This document shows, in pieces, positions 7,964 through 15,332 of a stretch of 16,224 bases of DNA. Source of the stretch: Sulfuritalea sp. (GTDB taxonomy: Bacteria; Pseudomonadota; Gammaproteobacteria; Burkholderiales; Rhodocyclaceae); NCBI GenBank assembly GCA_021738105.1, contig JAIPCS010000060.1, positions 1-16,224 of the forward strand, in the 5' to 3' direction. Numbering within the stretch: position 1 is the stretch's first letter; the number at the start of each line of letters is the position of its first letter. The translations under genes were made by a program, and so were the position numbers. The notes beneath the pieces were generated by a model. It saw only the letters and a program-made list of their open reading frames with translations, did no database searches and was not told the DNA's origin.

Positions 7964-8676
7964 AGCCGCGACTGCTCGATCTCGGCGACACGGCGCTGAC
8001 ACTGGAACTGGGCGACCGGGTCGATCTCGCGCTCAATGCGCGCGTCATGGCGGCGCGGGATGCCGTAGCGTCGCTGCCCGGCATTACCGACGTCGTGCCG
8101 AGCTACTGCTCGCTGACAGTGCACTTCGATCCGTCGATTCTCGCGCGTGGTGATCTGGCCGCAACGCTGATGCGCGCCGCCAATGCCGCGCCTAAAAACT
8201 CGGCGCTGGCGACACGGTGGAGCATCCCGGTGCGGTTCGGCGGCGAGCACGGACCGGACCTGACTGAGGTGGCGCGCGCAACAAAACGCAGTGAAGAAGA
8301 CGTGATAGCGGCACTTTGCACACTGGAATTACGTGTGTTCATGATTGGCTTTCTACCCGGCTTCCCCTATCTCGGCGAGTTGCCCGACTGGCTGCAACTG
8401 CCGCGCCTGTCATCACCGCGCACGGCCGTACCGCCGCAAAGCGTGGCCATCGCCGGCGCCCAGGCCGCCATTTACCCCTGGCAAAGTCCCGGCGGCTGGC
8501 ATCTGCTCGGCCGCACGCCGGTATGCATGTTCGATCTCGCCATTCCCGAACGACCCGCACTGCTGGCGGCCGGGGACACGGTTCAATTCAGGCAGATCGA
8601 CGCCACCGACTTCACGCGACTCAGCGCTGCAGTCCAGGCTGGCAGACTTGATCGCGACCGGCTTCTCGCATCATGA
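7960..8676 (+). CDS. pxpB: 5-oxoprolinase subunit PxpB (KipI family)
   Basis: A 238-residue cytoplasmic subunit of the bacterial three-part 5-oxoprolinase, which hydrolyses 5-oxo-L-proline to L-glutamate at the cost of ATP. Family marks: IGFLPGFPYLGELP at about 129-142, SSPRTAVPPQSVAIAG at 151-166 and YPWQSPGGWHLLGRTP at 172-187. Length matches the family. In Bacillus subtilis the homologue KipI inhibits the sporulation kinase KinA; here the pairing with pxpC and pxpA points to the enzyme role. The frame is open far upstream inside dctM, but homology begins at the ATG at 7960, which overlaps the dctM stop as ATGA. Its stop overlaps the pxpC start in the same way. Confidence 0.95.
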   Translation: MKPRLLDLGDTALTLELGDRVDLALNARVMAARDAVASLPGITDVVPSYCSLTVHFDPSILARGDLAATLMRAANAAPKNSALATRWSIPVRFGGEHGPDLTEVARATKRSEEDVIAALCTLELRVFMIGFLPGFPYLGELPDWLQLPRLSSPRTAVPPQSVAIAGAQAAIYPWQSPGGWHLLGRTPVCMFDLAIPERPALLAAGDTVQFRQIDATDFTRLSAAVQAGRLDRDRLLAS

Positions 8677-9740
8677 TCAAGGTCCTGACTTGCCATGGCG
8701 CCGCAACGGTGCAGGACTTGGGACGTCCCGGATTCCGGCACCTTGGCGTGCCGCTGTCGGGAGCGCTGGATGGCGGGTTGCTGCAAATCGCGAATGCACT
8801 GGTAGGGAATCGACCCGATGCAGCCGCCATCGAGCTTCGCCTGGTCGGCCCGCGCCTGCAGGTCGACGCGCCACTGCGAATTGCGTTCGCCGGTGCTGTC
8901 GATGGTCGTATCGAGTCGACCAACGGCAGCACGCGCAACGCCCGTGCCTGGACCAGTCATCAACTGCTCGCGGGCGACACGCTGTCACTGGGGCCCCTGC
9001 GCAGTGGCGTCGCCTATCTGGCAATTGCCGGCGGCATTGATGTACCGCAGGTGCTGGGCAGTCGCTCGACCTATACCCGGGCACATTTTGGTGGCTACAA
9101 GGGAAGACAGCTCGCCGCCGGTGATCGACTCGCCGCAATGTCCATCGATCAAAAACTGATGCGCAGCGGTATCCAGCAGGACGACGATGGCGGGACGGAG
9201 AATCGCGAACTGCGGCTACCCGATCCGCCGCACATTGACCCGAGTCCATTGCGCGTGCTGGCCGGTCCGCAGCAGGAGCACTTCACTGCTCAGGCTCGGC
9301 AACGCCTGATCGAAGAAACCTTTATCGTCAGCCCTCAGGCCGATCGCATGGGCCTGCGACTCGCCGGTTCCCGCCTCGATCACGATCCACAATATGGCGC
9401 CGATATCATCTCCGATGGTGTGACGCCTGGCACGATACAAGTGCCAGCCGACGGACAGCCCATCGTTCTACTGGCCGACTGCCAGACGATCGGCGGCTAT
9501 CCGAAAATCGCCACCGTGATCAGCGCCGATCTGCCGCGGCTCGGCCATGTGTTGCCCGGCCAGAAGCTGCGCTTTGTCGAAGTCAGCATCCAGCAGGCGG
9601 CGGACGCGCGACTTCATGCGGCAAAATGCTTGGCGGAATCCATTGCACGCATTTGCCCCGACAATTCGGAATTTGATCTTGACGCCCTGTACACCGCCAA
9701 CCTGATCGACGGAGTGATCGATGCCCAACAAGCGAATTAA
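8673..9740 (+). CDS. pxpC: 5-oxoprolinase subunit PxpC (KipA, biotin-dependent carboxyltransferase family)
   Basis: A 355-residue partner of PxpB. Family marks: TVQDLGRPGFRHLGVPLSGA near residues 12-31 followed by ANALVGN, YLAIAGGIDVPQVLGSRST near 110-128, FGGYKGRQLAAGDRL just after, and LADCQTIGGYPKIATVISAD near 265-285. The domain is related to the AHS2 part of urea amidolyase, and database names often call it an allophanate hydrolase or carboxyltransferase. Beside pxpB and pxpA the 5-oxoprolinase role is the correct reading. The ATG at 8673 overlaps the pxpB stop (ATGA), and its own end overlaps pxpA by 20 bases. The region around residues 160-190 is acidic and variable, which looks like a normal loop. 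Confidence 0.95.
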   Translation: MIKVLTCHGAATVQDLGRPGFRHLGVPLSGALDGGLLQIANALVGNRPDAAAIELRLVGPRLQVDAPLRIAFAGAVDGRIESTNGSTRNARAWTSHQLLAGDTLSLGPLRSGVAYLAIAGGIDVPQVLGSRSTYTRAHFGGYKGRQLAAGDRLAAMSIDQKLMRSGIQQDDDGGTENRELRLPDPPHIDPSPLRVLAGPQQEHFTAQARQRLIEETFIVSPQADRMGLRLAGSRLDHDPQYGADIISDGVTPGTIQVPADGQPIVLLADCQTIGGYPKIATVISADLPRLGHVLPGQKLRFVEVSIQQAADARLHAAKCLAESIARICPDNSEFDLDALYTANLIDGVIDAQQAN

Positions 9741-10503
9741 CCTCAACGCCGATCTCGGTGAAGGTTTCGGCCCCTGGAAAATGGGTGATGACGCCGCCAT
9801 GCTCGAGCTAGTCACCGCGGCCAACATCGCCTGCGGTGGCCATGCCGGCGACCCGGAGACCATGCGCCGCACGGTTCGGTTGGCGCATGCCCGCAGCGTT
9901 TCGATCGGTGCCCATCCCGGCTATCCCGATCTGCAAGGATTCGGTCGGCGCCCCATAACGCTCTCGGCAAGCGAACTTGAAAACCAGATTGCGTCCCAGA
10001 TCGGGGCGCTGGCCGGTGTCGCGGCACTGGAAACCGCGCGGGTGACTCATGTCAAACCGCATGGAGCCCTGAACAACCTCGCCTGTGTCGACCGCGCCGT
10101 CGCCGATACCGTGTGTCGTGCCATCCGGGCCGTCGATCAAAGCCTGATCCTGCTGGCCCCGGCGGCATCGCAACTACTACTCGCAGGACATTCCGCCGGC
10201 CTGGCCGTGGTCGAAGAAATCTTTGCCGACCGGGCCTATCTGGCGGATGGTCAGTTGGTGCCGCGTGCGCGGCCCGATGCCATGATCCACGGCGCCGATG
10301 CCTGCCTCGCTCATGTGCTGGCGATGCTCGAAGCCGGTGCGCTGATCGCCGTCGATGGCAGCCAGATTCCAACCTCGATCGGCAGCATTTGCGTTCATGG
10401 CGACAGCCCAGACGCGGTGGCCGTTGCCCGCCACCTGCGCCAGGAATTGGGCGCACGCGGCTACCGAATCCTGCCTTTGCCGGAGATCGCAGCCTCCGTC
10501 TGA
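9721..10503 (+). CDS. pxpA: 5-oxoprolinase subunit PxpA (LamB/YcsF family)
   Basis: A 260-residue subunit of the YcsF/LamB family, the third part of the ATP-dependent 5-oxoprolinase. Marks: INLNADLGEGFGPWKMGDD near residues 6-24, ANIACGGHAGDPETM near 36-50, GAHPGYPDLQGFGRR near 63-77, HVKPHGALNN near 110-119, and EEIFADRAYLADGQLVPRAR near 164-183. Acidic and histidine residues in the first motifs line the active cavity of the barrel. The start at 9721 lies inside the end of pxpC. Order here is pxpB-pxpC-pxpA; other genomes place pxpA first or in the middle. Family length and all blocks are intact, so the enzyme should be functional. Confidence 0.95.
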   Translation: MPNKRINLNADLGEGFGPWKMGDDAAMLELVTAANIACGGHAGDPETMRRTVRLAHARSVSIGAHPGYPDLQGFGRRPITLSASELENQIASQIGALAGVAALETARVTHVKPHGALNNLACVDRAVADTVCRAIRAVDQSLILLAPAASQLLLAGHSAGLAVVEEIFADRAYLADGQLVPRARPDAMIHGADACLAHVLAMLEAGALIAVDGSQIPTSIGSICVHGDSPDAVAVARHLRQELGARGYRILPLPEIAASV

Positions 10504-10520
10504 CGGTTACAATCCGTGGC

Positions 10521-11906
10521 ATGAAAACCGTCTTGCTGCGCAGCGCTGAATTGCGCGCCATCGAATCGCGTCACGCCAGCGCCAAGCCGCCGCTGATGGA
10601 GCGCGCCGGCCGAGCCGCTGCCGCTATCGCACGACGACTGCTCAAGGGCAGCCGGGCGCCCGTGCTGGTGCTTGCCGGTCCCGGCAACAACGGTGGCGAT
10701 GCACAGATCATGGCACGTGTGCTCAAACAACAGGGAATCGCCGTCGTGGTCGTTACTCCCGGCGGTAAAGTACCTGATGGAAACTATGGCCTCGTGGTCG
10801 ATGGTCTGTTCGGCATCGGACTGGCTCGACCGATCAGCGGCGCCTATGCGGAACTGATTGCGCGCATCAACGCGTTTACCGGCCCCGTGCTGGCGCTGGA
10901 CATCCCCAGCGGGCTCGACGGCGACAGCGGGCGCGTGCTCGGTATTGCGGTACGTGCCACGCACACCATCAGTTTCATCGGCGGCAAACCGGGGCTGTTC
11001 ACCCTCGACGGTCCCGATCATTGCGGCGACGTGAGCGTGGTTGATCTCGGTCTGCAACTCGACGAGTTTTCCGGCGCCCTGCTCGGCGCAGAAGATTTTC
11101 GCCAGTGCCTGCAGCCGCGCGCACACAACAGCCACAAGGGCAGCTATGGCTCGCTGGCGGTCATCGGTGGCGCGAGCGGAATGAGCGGCGCCGCGCTGCT
11201 CGCTGCGCGTGCCGCACTGAAGCTCGGCACCGGCCGGGTGTTTGTCGGGCTGCTGCATGCACTGCCCGTCGACCCGGTTCAACCCGAGCTGATGCTGCGT
11301 TCCATCGACGACGCACTGACGCAGGCCACCTCTGCCGTCGTCGGCCCCGGTCTGGGTGTTTCCGATGCCGCTGTGGATAGTCTTCGCCGTGTCGCCAGCG
11401 CCGACTTTTCTCTGTTGATCGACGCCGATGCGCTGAATCTGCTCGCTGCCCATCCGATTCTCGCGAAACATATGGCGCGGCGCACCGCACCTACGCTGAT
11501 GACGCCGCACCCGGCAGAAGCGGCCCGACTATTGGCAACATCGACGGAAGCGGTACAGGCTGACCGCGTTGCAGCAGCACTGGAACTGGCGCAACGCTTC
11601 CAGGCCCACGTCGCGCTCAAGGGATGCGGCACTGTGGTCGCCGATCCTGACGGGCGCTGGCGCATCAACACCAGTGGCAATCCGGGGCTGGCCTCGGCCG
11701 GCAGTGGTGATGTCCTGGCAGGCATGGCTGGCGCGCTACTGGCGCAAAACTGGCCGGCTGGCGCCGCCCTGTGCGCGGCCGTTCATCTGCACGGCGCGGC
11801 GGCCGACGCGCTGGTCGCCGCTGGCAAGGGGCCCATCGGGCTTGCCGCCAGCGAACTGATTCCTGTCGCACGGTCCCTGCTCAATCGACTGATTGCGAAT
11901 GCCTGA
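10521..11906 (+). CDS. nnr: Bifunctional NAD(P)HX epimerase / ADP- or ATP-dependent NAD(P)HX dehydratase (YjeF family)
   Basis: A 461-residue repair enzyme that converts damaged hydrated NAD(P)H back to NAD(P)H. The N-terminal epimerase domain shows LMERAG at 25-30, GPGNNGGDA at 53-61 (usually GNNGGDG), VVDGLFGIG at 92-100 and LDIPSGLDGDSG at 126-137. The C-terminal kinase-like dehydratase domain shows HKGSYG at 205-210, GGASGMSGA at 216-224, GPGLG at 275-279, IDADALN at 300-306, TPHPAEAARLL at 328-338 and NTSGNPGLASAGSGDVLAG at 383-401. The stretch between GGDA and VVDG is about 30 residues, clearly shorter than in E. coli as I recall it. The protein is correspondingly below the ~515 residues of the E. 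coli enzyme. The ATG at 10521 lies 17 bases after pxpA; upstream sequence in this frame is pxpA shadow. Residues 289-297 are encoded by a copy of the 23-bp repeat. Confidence 0.92.
   Translation: MKTVLLRSAELRAIESRHASAKPPLMERAGRAAAAIARRLLKGSRAPVLVLAGPGNNGGDAQIMARVLKQQGIAVVVVTPGGKVPDGNYGLVVDGLFGIGLARPISGAYAELIARINAFTGPVLALDIPSGLDGDSGRVLGIAVRATHTISFIGGKPGLFTLDGPDHCGDVSVVDLGLQLDEFSGALLGAEDFRQCLQPRAHNSHKGSYGSLAVIGGASGMSGAALLAARAALKLGTGRVFVGLLHALPVDPVQPELMLRSIDDALTQATSAVVGPGLGVSDAAVDSLRRVASADFSLLIDADALNLLAAHPILAKHMARRTAPTLMTPHPAEAARLLATSTEAVQADRVAAALELAQRFQAHVALKGCGTVVADPDGRWRINTSGNPGLASAGSGDVLAGMAGALLAQNWPAGAALCAAVHLHGAAADALVAAGKGPIGLAASELIPVARSLLNRLIANA
11387..11409 (+). repeat. Short dispersed repeat, copy 3 (inside nnr)
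   Basis: CCGT, GTCG, CCA, G, then CGCCGACTTTT. It differs from copy 2 at a single base of the 23, yet lies in the nnr reading frame, where it encodes part of the strand leading into the IDADALN motif. The coding constraint there may explain some of the match but not its length. Confidence 0.5.
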
Positions 11907-12807
11907 AGGCCGCCCTTTCATCGGCATCCTGCTGATGTTGGGCGCTGGTCTGTGCTTTGCGGCACTGGACGCGACCTCGAAGCATCTGGTGCAGCTCTTT
12001 CCAGTCCCCATGCTGGTCTGGTCGCGCTACACCCTGCATATGCTGCTGATGGTGATCTTCCTGGCGCCCTCGATGCGCACCCGGCTGATCGCCACCAAGC
12101 GCCCGCTGGCGCTCACCGTGCGCGCACTGCTGTTGGTGTGCACCACCGGATTCTCCTTCGTCGCCTACTCGACCATGCCGCTGGCGGAGGGTACGGCCTT
12201 TTTGTTTGTGACGCCATTGATCGTGGTGGTACTGGCAAACTGGCTGCTCAAGGAAGCCGTCACGCCGGCTCGCTGGATCGCCATCATTGCCGGCTTTGCC
12301 GGCGTGCTGCTGATCGCCCGCCCCGGCGGCGCGCTGACAACCCAGGGCATCTTCTTCATGTCGCTTGCCGCAGGCTGCTACGCCGTCTACCAGATTCAGA
12401 CGCGACAACTGTCTGCGTCCGAAAACACCGTCACCATGTTGTTCTATACCGCGCTGATCGGTACCATCTCCATGACGCTGGCCGCGCCGCTTTACTGGCA
12501 CGGGATCAGCCCGGATTGGCTGCAGGCGCTGCTCATCGCGTCACTCGGAATCTACGGCGGCACCGGCCACTTACTGATGACCCGGGCGTTCCGTCACGCA
12601 CCCGCCTCGATCCTTTCGCCATTCCTGTACGTACAGTTAATCTGGGCCGTGCTGCTTGGTTGGATGTTCTACGACAACCTGCCCGATCCGATCTCGGTCA
12701 CCGGCATGCTGGTGATTGCGATCAGCAGTCTTTCGATCGCGCTCTCCGAACGCAACTCCAAGCTCAGGCAGGCACGCGTTGCAGCGGATAAGGATTCAGC
12801 ATATTGA
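11899..12807 (+). CDS. DMT-superfamily (EamA) transporter
   Basis: A 302-residue inner-membrane protein with about ten hydrophobic segments in two EamA halves (first half from FIGILLMLGAGLCFAALDA, second from FFMSLAAGCYAVYQIQTRQL). This is the pattern of drug/metabolite exporters that move amino acids, nucleotides or small organic solutes. Family marks are the early DATSKHLV and the end-of-half-one FAGVLLIARPGG. I place the start at ATG 11899, eight bases inside the end of nnr; a TTG two codons earlier is less likely. It closes the plus-strand row, so it may be co-transcribed with the 5-oxoproline genes and could export a product such as glutamate, but no residue shows its substrate. The last 44 bases overlap the oppositely oriented glutamate-synthase-like gene. 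Confidence 0.88.
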   Translation: MPEGRPFIGILLMLGAGLCFAALDATSKHLVQLFPVPMLVWSRYTLHMLLMVIFLAPSMRTRLIATKRPLALTVRALLLVCTTGFSFVAYSTMPLAEGTAFLFVTPLIVVVLANWLLKEAVTPARWIAIIAGFAGVLLIARPGGALTTQGIFFMSLAAGCYAVYQIQTRQLSASENTVTMLFYTALIGTISMTLAAPLYWHGISPDWLQALLIASLGIYGGTGHLLMTRAFRHAPASILSPFLYVQLIWAVLLGWMFYDNLPDPISVTGMLVIAISSLSIALSERNSKLRQARVAADKDSAY

Positions 12808-14254
12808 GCGAAATGCTGCGGCCATCGGCCTGAACGATGCGCACATGTTCGCGGCGGAATTCCCGCGCATGGCGCAAGCCGCAACTGTGCGCGATCATGT
12901 CGATCTCCTTGTTCATGCTCAGGCAGTAGTTCGACACCCGCTCGAATTTTTCCGACACCACCAATCCACGATGCAGACGCCGATTGTGCGTTGTGATACC
13001 GGTCGGGCAAGTGTTGGTATGGCAGCGCAAGGCCTGAATGCAGCCCAACGCAAACATGAAGCCGCGCGCGCTGTTGACGAAATCGGCGCCGCACGCCAGC
13101 GCCCAGGCAGCGCGCGCCGAGGTGACCAACTGCCCGGCCGCCATCACCTTGACCCTCTCCTTGATGCCCGCCTCGATCAAGGCATCGACCACGCGCGGCA
13201 AAGCCTCGTCGATCGACAGCGACATATGGTCCGCCAGGGCCTGAGGTGCGGCACCCGAGCCACCCTCACCACCATCGACCGCAATGAAATCTGGCGCATC
13301 CGCCACGCCGCGGCGAACCACCGCCTCAGTCAGCAGATTCATGAATTGCCAGCCACCAATCGCTGTCTTCAACCCGACCGGCTTGCCCGTCACCTCGCGC
13401 ACCCGCAGCACCATGTCGAGCAACTGATCCATATTGGTGATTTCCGGATGGCGGTTTGGCGAGAACGAATCCGCACCCACCGGTATGCCGCGAATTCGTG
13501 CAATCTCCGCCGTTACCTTGCCACCCGGCAGCACACCGCCCTTGCCAGGTTTGGCTCCTTGCGACAGCTTGATCTCGAATGCCCGCACTTCGTCGTGAGC
13601 GGCAAGCTCGCGCAACTTGGCGTCGGACAGCCGACCATGTTCATCACGCACACCATATTTGGCGGTGCCGATCTGCATGATCACATCGCATCCGCCCTCG
13701 AGGTGATATGGCGCCAATCCGCCCTCCCCGGTGTCGATCCAGCAGCCGGCCCTGGCCGCACCACGCGAGAGCGCTTGCACGGCGGGTTTCGAGATCGCAC
13801 CGAAACTCATGCCGCTGATATTCACGATCGAGCGCGCCACAAAAGGCTTTGCACAATACCCCTCGCCAATCGCCAATGGTGGCGTCGGCACGTGGTCGTC
13901 CTCGAGCACGGCAAACGGTGCATTGACGAATATCAGCGCACCCGCCTCGTGCAGGTTGTAGGTCGAGCCGAATCCCAGCACACCGCCCTCGTTCTTGGCC
14001 ATGCGATAGACCCATGCGCGAGTCGATCGATTGAACGGACGCTCATCACGATCGCCAAGAAAAAAGTACTGCCGGAAGTATTCGCCAAGCTGCTCAAAAA
14101 AGTAGCGCAAGCGACCCACCAGCGGGTAGTTGCGCAGAATCGCATGCTTCTTTTGGGTGATGTCCTTGAGATAGAAAAAGACGATCACGAGCGCAAAGGC
14201 GAGAGCAAGTAATACACCGAGACTGACAGAGAACACACCAAGCATGAGAGCCAA
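12764..14254 (-). CDS. Membrane-anchored FMN-binding glutamate synthase family protein
   Basis: A 496-residue protein: one N-terminal membrane helix (about residues 5-28, LGVLLALAFALVIVFFYL within it), a linker, then the FMN barrel of the glutamate synthase large subunit. Marks: GMSFGAISKPAVQALSRGAA, GEGGLAPYHLEGGCDVIMQIG, KLSQGAKPGKGGVLPGGKV, AVDGGEGGSGAAP, and near the C-terminus GCIQALRCHTNTCPTG with cysteines spaced C-x5-C-x4-C, as in the iron-sulfur loop of GltB. There is no glutamine amidotransferase domain and no GltD beside it, so it cannot be a complete glutamine-dependent synthase. The reaction is unknown for this stand-alone subfamily. The start at 14254 faces nadC across a 50-base gap. 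The 3' end overlaps the EamA gene by 44 bases, tail to tail. Confidence 0.88.
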   Translation of the reverse strand: MALMLGVFSVSLGVLLALAFALVIVFFYLKDITQKKHAILRNYPLVGRLRYFFEQLGEYFRQYFFLGDRDERPFNRSTRAWVYRMAKNEGGVLGFGSTYNLHEAGALIFVNAPFAVLEDDHVPTPPLAIGEGYCAKPFVARSIVNISGMSFGAISKPAVQALSRGAARAGCWIDTGEGGLAPYHLEGGCDVIMQIGTAKYGVRDEHGRLSDAKLRELAAHDEVRAFEIKLSQGAKPGKGGVLPGGKVTAEIARIRGIPVGADSFSPNRHPEITNMDQLLDMVLRVREVTGKPVGLKTAIGGWQFMNLLTEAVVRRGVADAPDFIAVDGGEGGSGAAPQALADHMSLSIDEALPRVVDALIEAGIKERVKVMAAGQLVTSARAAWALACGADFVNSARGFMFALGCIQALRCHTNTCPTGITTHNRRLHRGLVVSEKFERVSNYCLSMNKEIDMIAHSCGLRHAREFRREHVRIVQADGRSISLNMLNPYPLQRVPA

Positions 14255-14262
14255 CCCTCCAA

Positions 14263-14271
14263 TGCTAGAAT
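14263..14271 (+). promoter_or_regulatory. Extended -10 promoter candidate for nadC
   Basis: TGCTAGAAT matches an extended -10 element (TG, one base, then TATAAT with one mismatch). It places a start point near 14278, about 27 bases before the nadC ATG. I see no clear -35, which extended -10 promoters can do without. The identical nine bases precede the tRNA-Ser gene. Confidence 0.45.
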
Positions 14272-14304
14272 CAATCGGACATACACTTCAAGCATCAACA
14301 TATC

Positions 14305-15153
14305 ATGGAATTCCCCTTACAGCTTGCTGCCGAGGTCGAGCGCAATGTGATCGCCGCCTTGGCTGAGGATATTGGCAGCGGAGATCTGACGGCGCTTCTC
14401 ACACCTCCAACAAGGCGATCCCATGGCACCGTGATCAGCCGCGAAAAAGCGGTGCTCTCAGGAGCGGCCTGGTTCAACAGTTGTTTCCTGCATCTGGACC
14501 CCATGGTGAGAATTCAATGGCATACCGCCGATGGCGAGCACATTGTCGCCGGCCAGATCTTGTGCGAAATCGAAGCGAACACCGGTGCCTTGCTCACCGC
14601 CGAGCGCACCGCACTCAATTTCCTGCAGATGATGTCGGCCACCGCGACGGCAACACGCCGCTATGTTGACGCCATTTCCGGTACCGGTGCGCGCATCGTC
14701 GACACCCGAAAGACACTGCCAGGCCTGAGACTGGCGCAAAAATATGCCGTCACCTGCGGTGGCGGCAGCAACCACCGACTTGGTCTCTATGACGGGATTC
14801 TGATCAAGGAAAACCACATCATGGCGGCCGGCGGGGTCAGTGCCGCCTTGGGTAAAGCCCACGCGCTTGGCCGCGCCGATGTCTTCATCCAGATTGAAGT
14901 CGAGACCCTGGAGCAACTCGCCGAAGCACTGGACGCCGGTGCACGCATGATTTTGCTGGACAACATGGATTTAACGCAGATGCGTCAGGCCGTTGGCCTC
15001 ACGGCAGGGCGCGCCGAACTGGAAGCGTCAGGAAGCGTCAGCCTGGAGACGGTACGAGCCATCGCTGAAGTAGGTGTCGACCGGATTTCCATTGGCGACC
15101 TGACCAAGAACATCAGGGCGGTCGATCTCTCGCTGCGGCACAGCGAAGGCTGA
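14305..15153 (+). CDS. nadC: Nicotinate-nucleotide pyrophosphorylase (quinolinate phosphoribosyltransferase)
   Basis: A 282-residue cytoplasmic enzyme of de novo NAD synthesis, which joins quinolinate and phosphoribosyl pyrophosphate to give nicotinate mononucleotide, CO2 and pyrophosphate. Visible: AEDIGSGDLTALL near residue 20, ERTALNFLQMMSA from 100, the substrate-binding TRKTLPGLR at 134-142 with Lys146 after it, CGGGSNHRLGLYD at 151-163, IKENHI from 167, EVETLEQLAEALDAGA, and the C-terminal phosphate-binding EASGSVSLETV and GVDRISIGDLT. Length is normal and all motifs are intact. No strong ribosome site precedes the ATG at 14305, though homology begins right there. nadA and nadB are not in view. 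A second NAD-related gene, nnr, lies 2.4 kb upstream in a different unit. Confidence 0.96.
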   Translation: MEFPLQLAAEVERNVIAALAEDIGSGDLTALLTPPTRRSHGTVISREKAVLSGAAWFNSCFLHLDPMVRIQWHTADGEHIVAGQILCEIEANTGALLTAERTALNFLQMMSATATATRRYVDAISGTGARIVDTRKTLPGLRLAQKYAVTCGGGSNHRLGLYDGILIKENHIMAAGGVSAALGKAHALGRADVFIQIEVETLEQLAEALDAGARMILLDNMDLTQMRQAVGLTAGRAELEASGSVSLETVRAIAEVGVDRISIGDLTKNIRAVDLSLRHSEG

Positions 15154-15156
15154 TTC

Positions 15157-15165
15157 TGCTAGAAT
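15157..15165 (+). promoter_or_regulatory. Extended -10 promoter of tRNA-Ser
   Basis: TGCTAGAAT lies 41 bases before the tRNA, just after the nadC stop. It is followed at once by the GC-rich discriminator TCGCGCCCCGC, the composition typical of stable-RNA promoters under stringent (ppGpp) control. No clear -35 box is seen. The tRNA therefore likely has its own promoter rather than depending on nadC. Confidence 0.5.
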
Positions 15166-15205
15166 TCGCGCCCCGCTTGACCGACGGGAATCAGTAAATA
15201 TCCGC

Positions 15206-15296
<91 letters not shown>

Positions 15297-15310
15297 TACA
15301 TCAAGCAACG

Positions 15311-15332
15311 ACGCGCCTTGGGGCGCGTTTTT
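15311..15332 (+). terminator. Intrinsic terminator after tRNA-Ser
   Basis: ACGCGCC (15311-15317), loop TTGG, GGCGCGT (15322-15328), then a run of five T overlapping the stem end. The seven-pair GC-rich stem with a T-run 15 bases after the tRNA is a textbook Rho-independent terminator. Confidence 0.9.

Noticed and set aside
6835..8676. 613-codon open frame that would extend pxpB far upstream
   Set aside because: PxpB homology begins at the ATG at 7960. Everything before it is a shifted reading of dctM, full of His, Arg and Ser. The ATGA overlap fits a normal start.
10461..11510. 349-codon minus-strand frame inside nnr
   Set aside because: Low-complexity, Gln- and Arg-rich antisense reading over a strongly supported gene; no motif.
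12716..14212. Long open frame (498 codons) on the plus strand opposite the glutamate-synthase-like gene
   Set aside because: It mirrors nearly the whole real gene, has no ribosome site, and its product is rich in His, Arg and Gln with no family motif. This is typical of antisense frames in GC-rich coding DNA.
14481..14916. Small frames on both strands inside nadC
   Set aside because: nadC is complete and conserved through the region; these are shadows.
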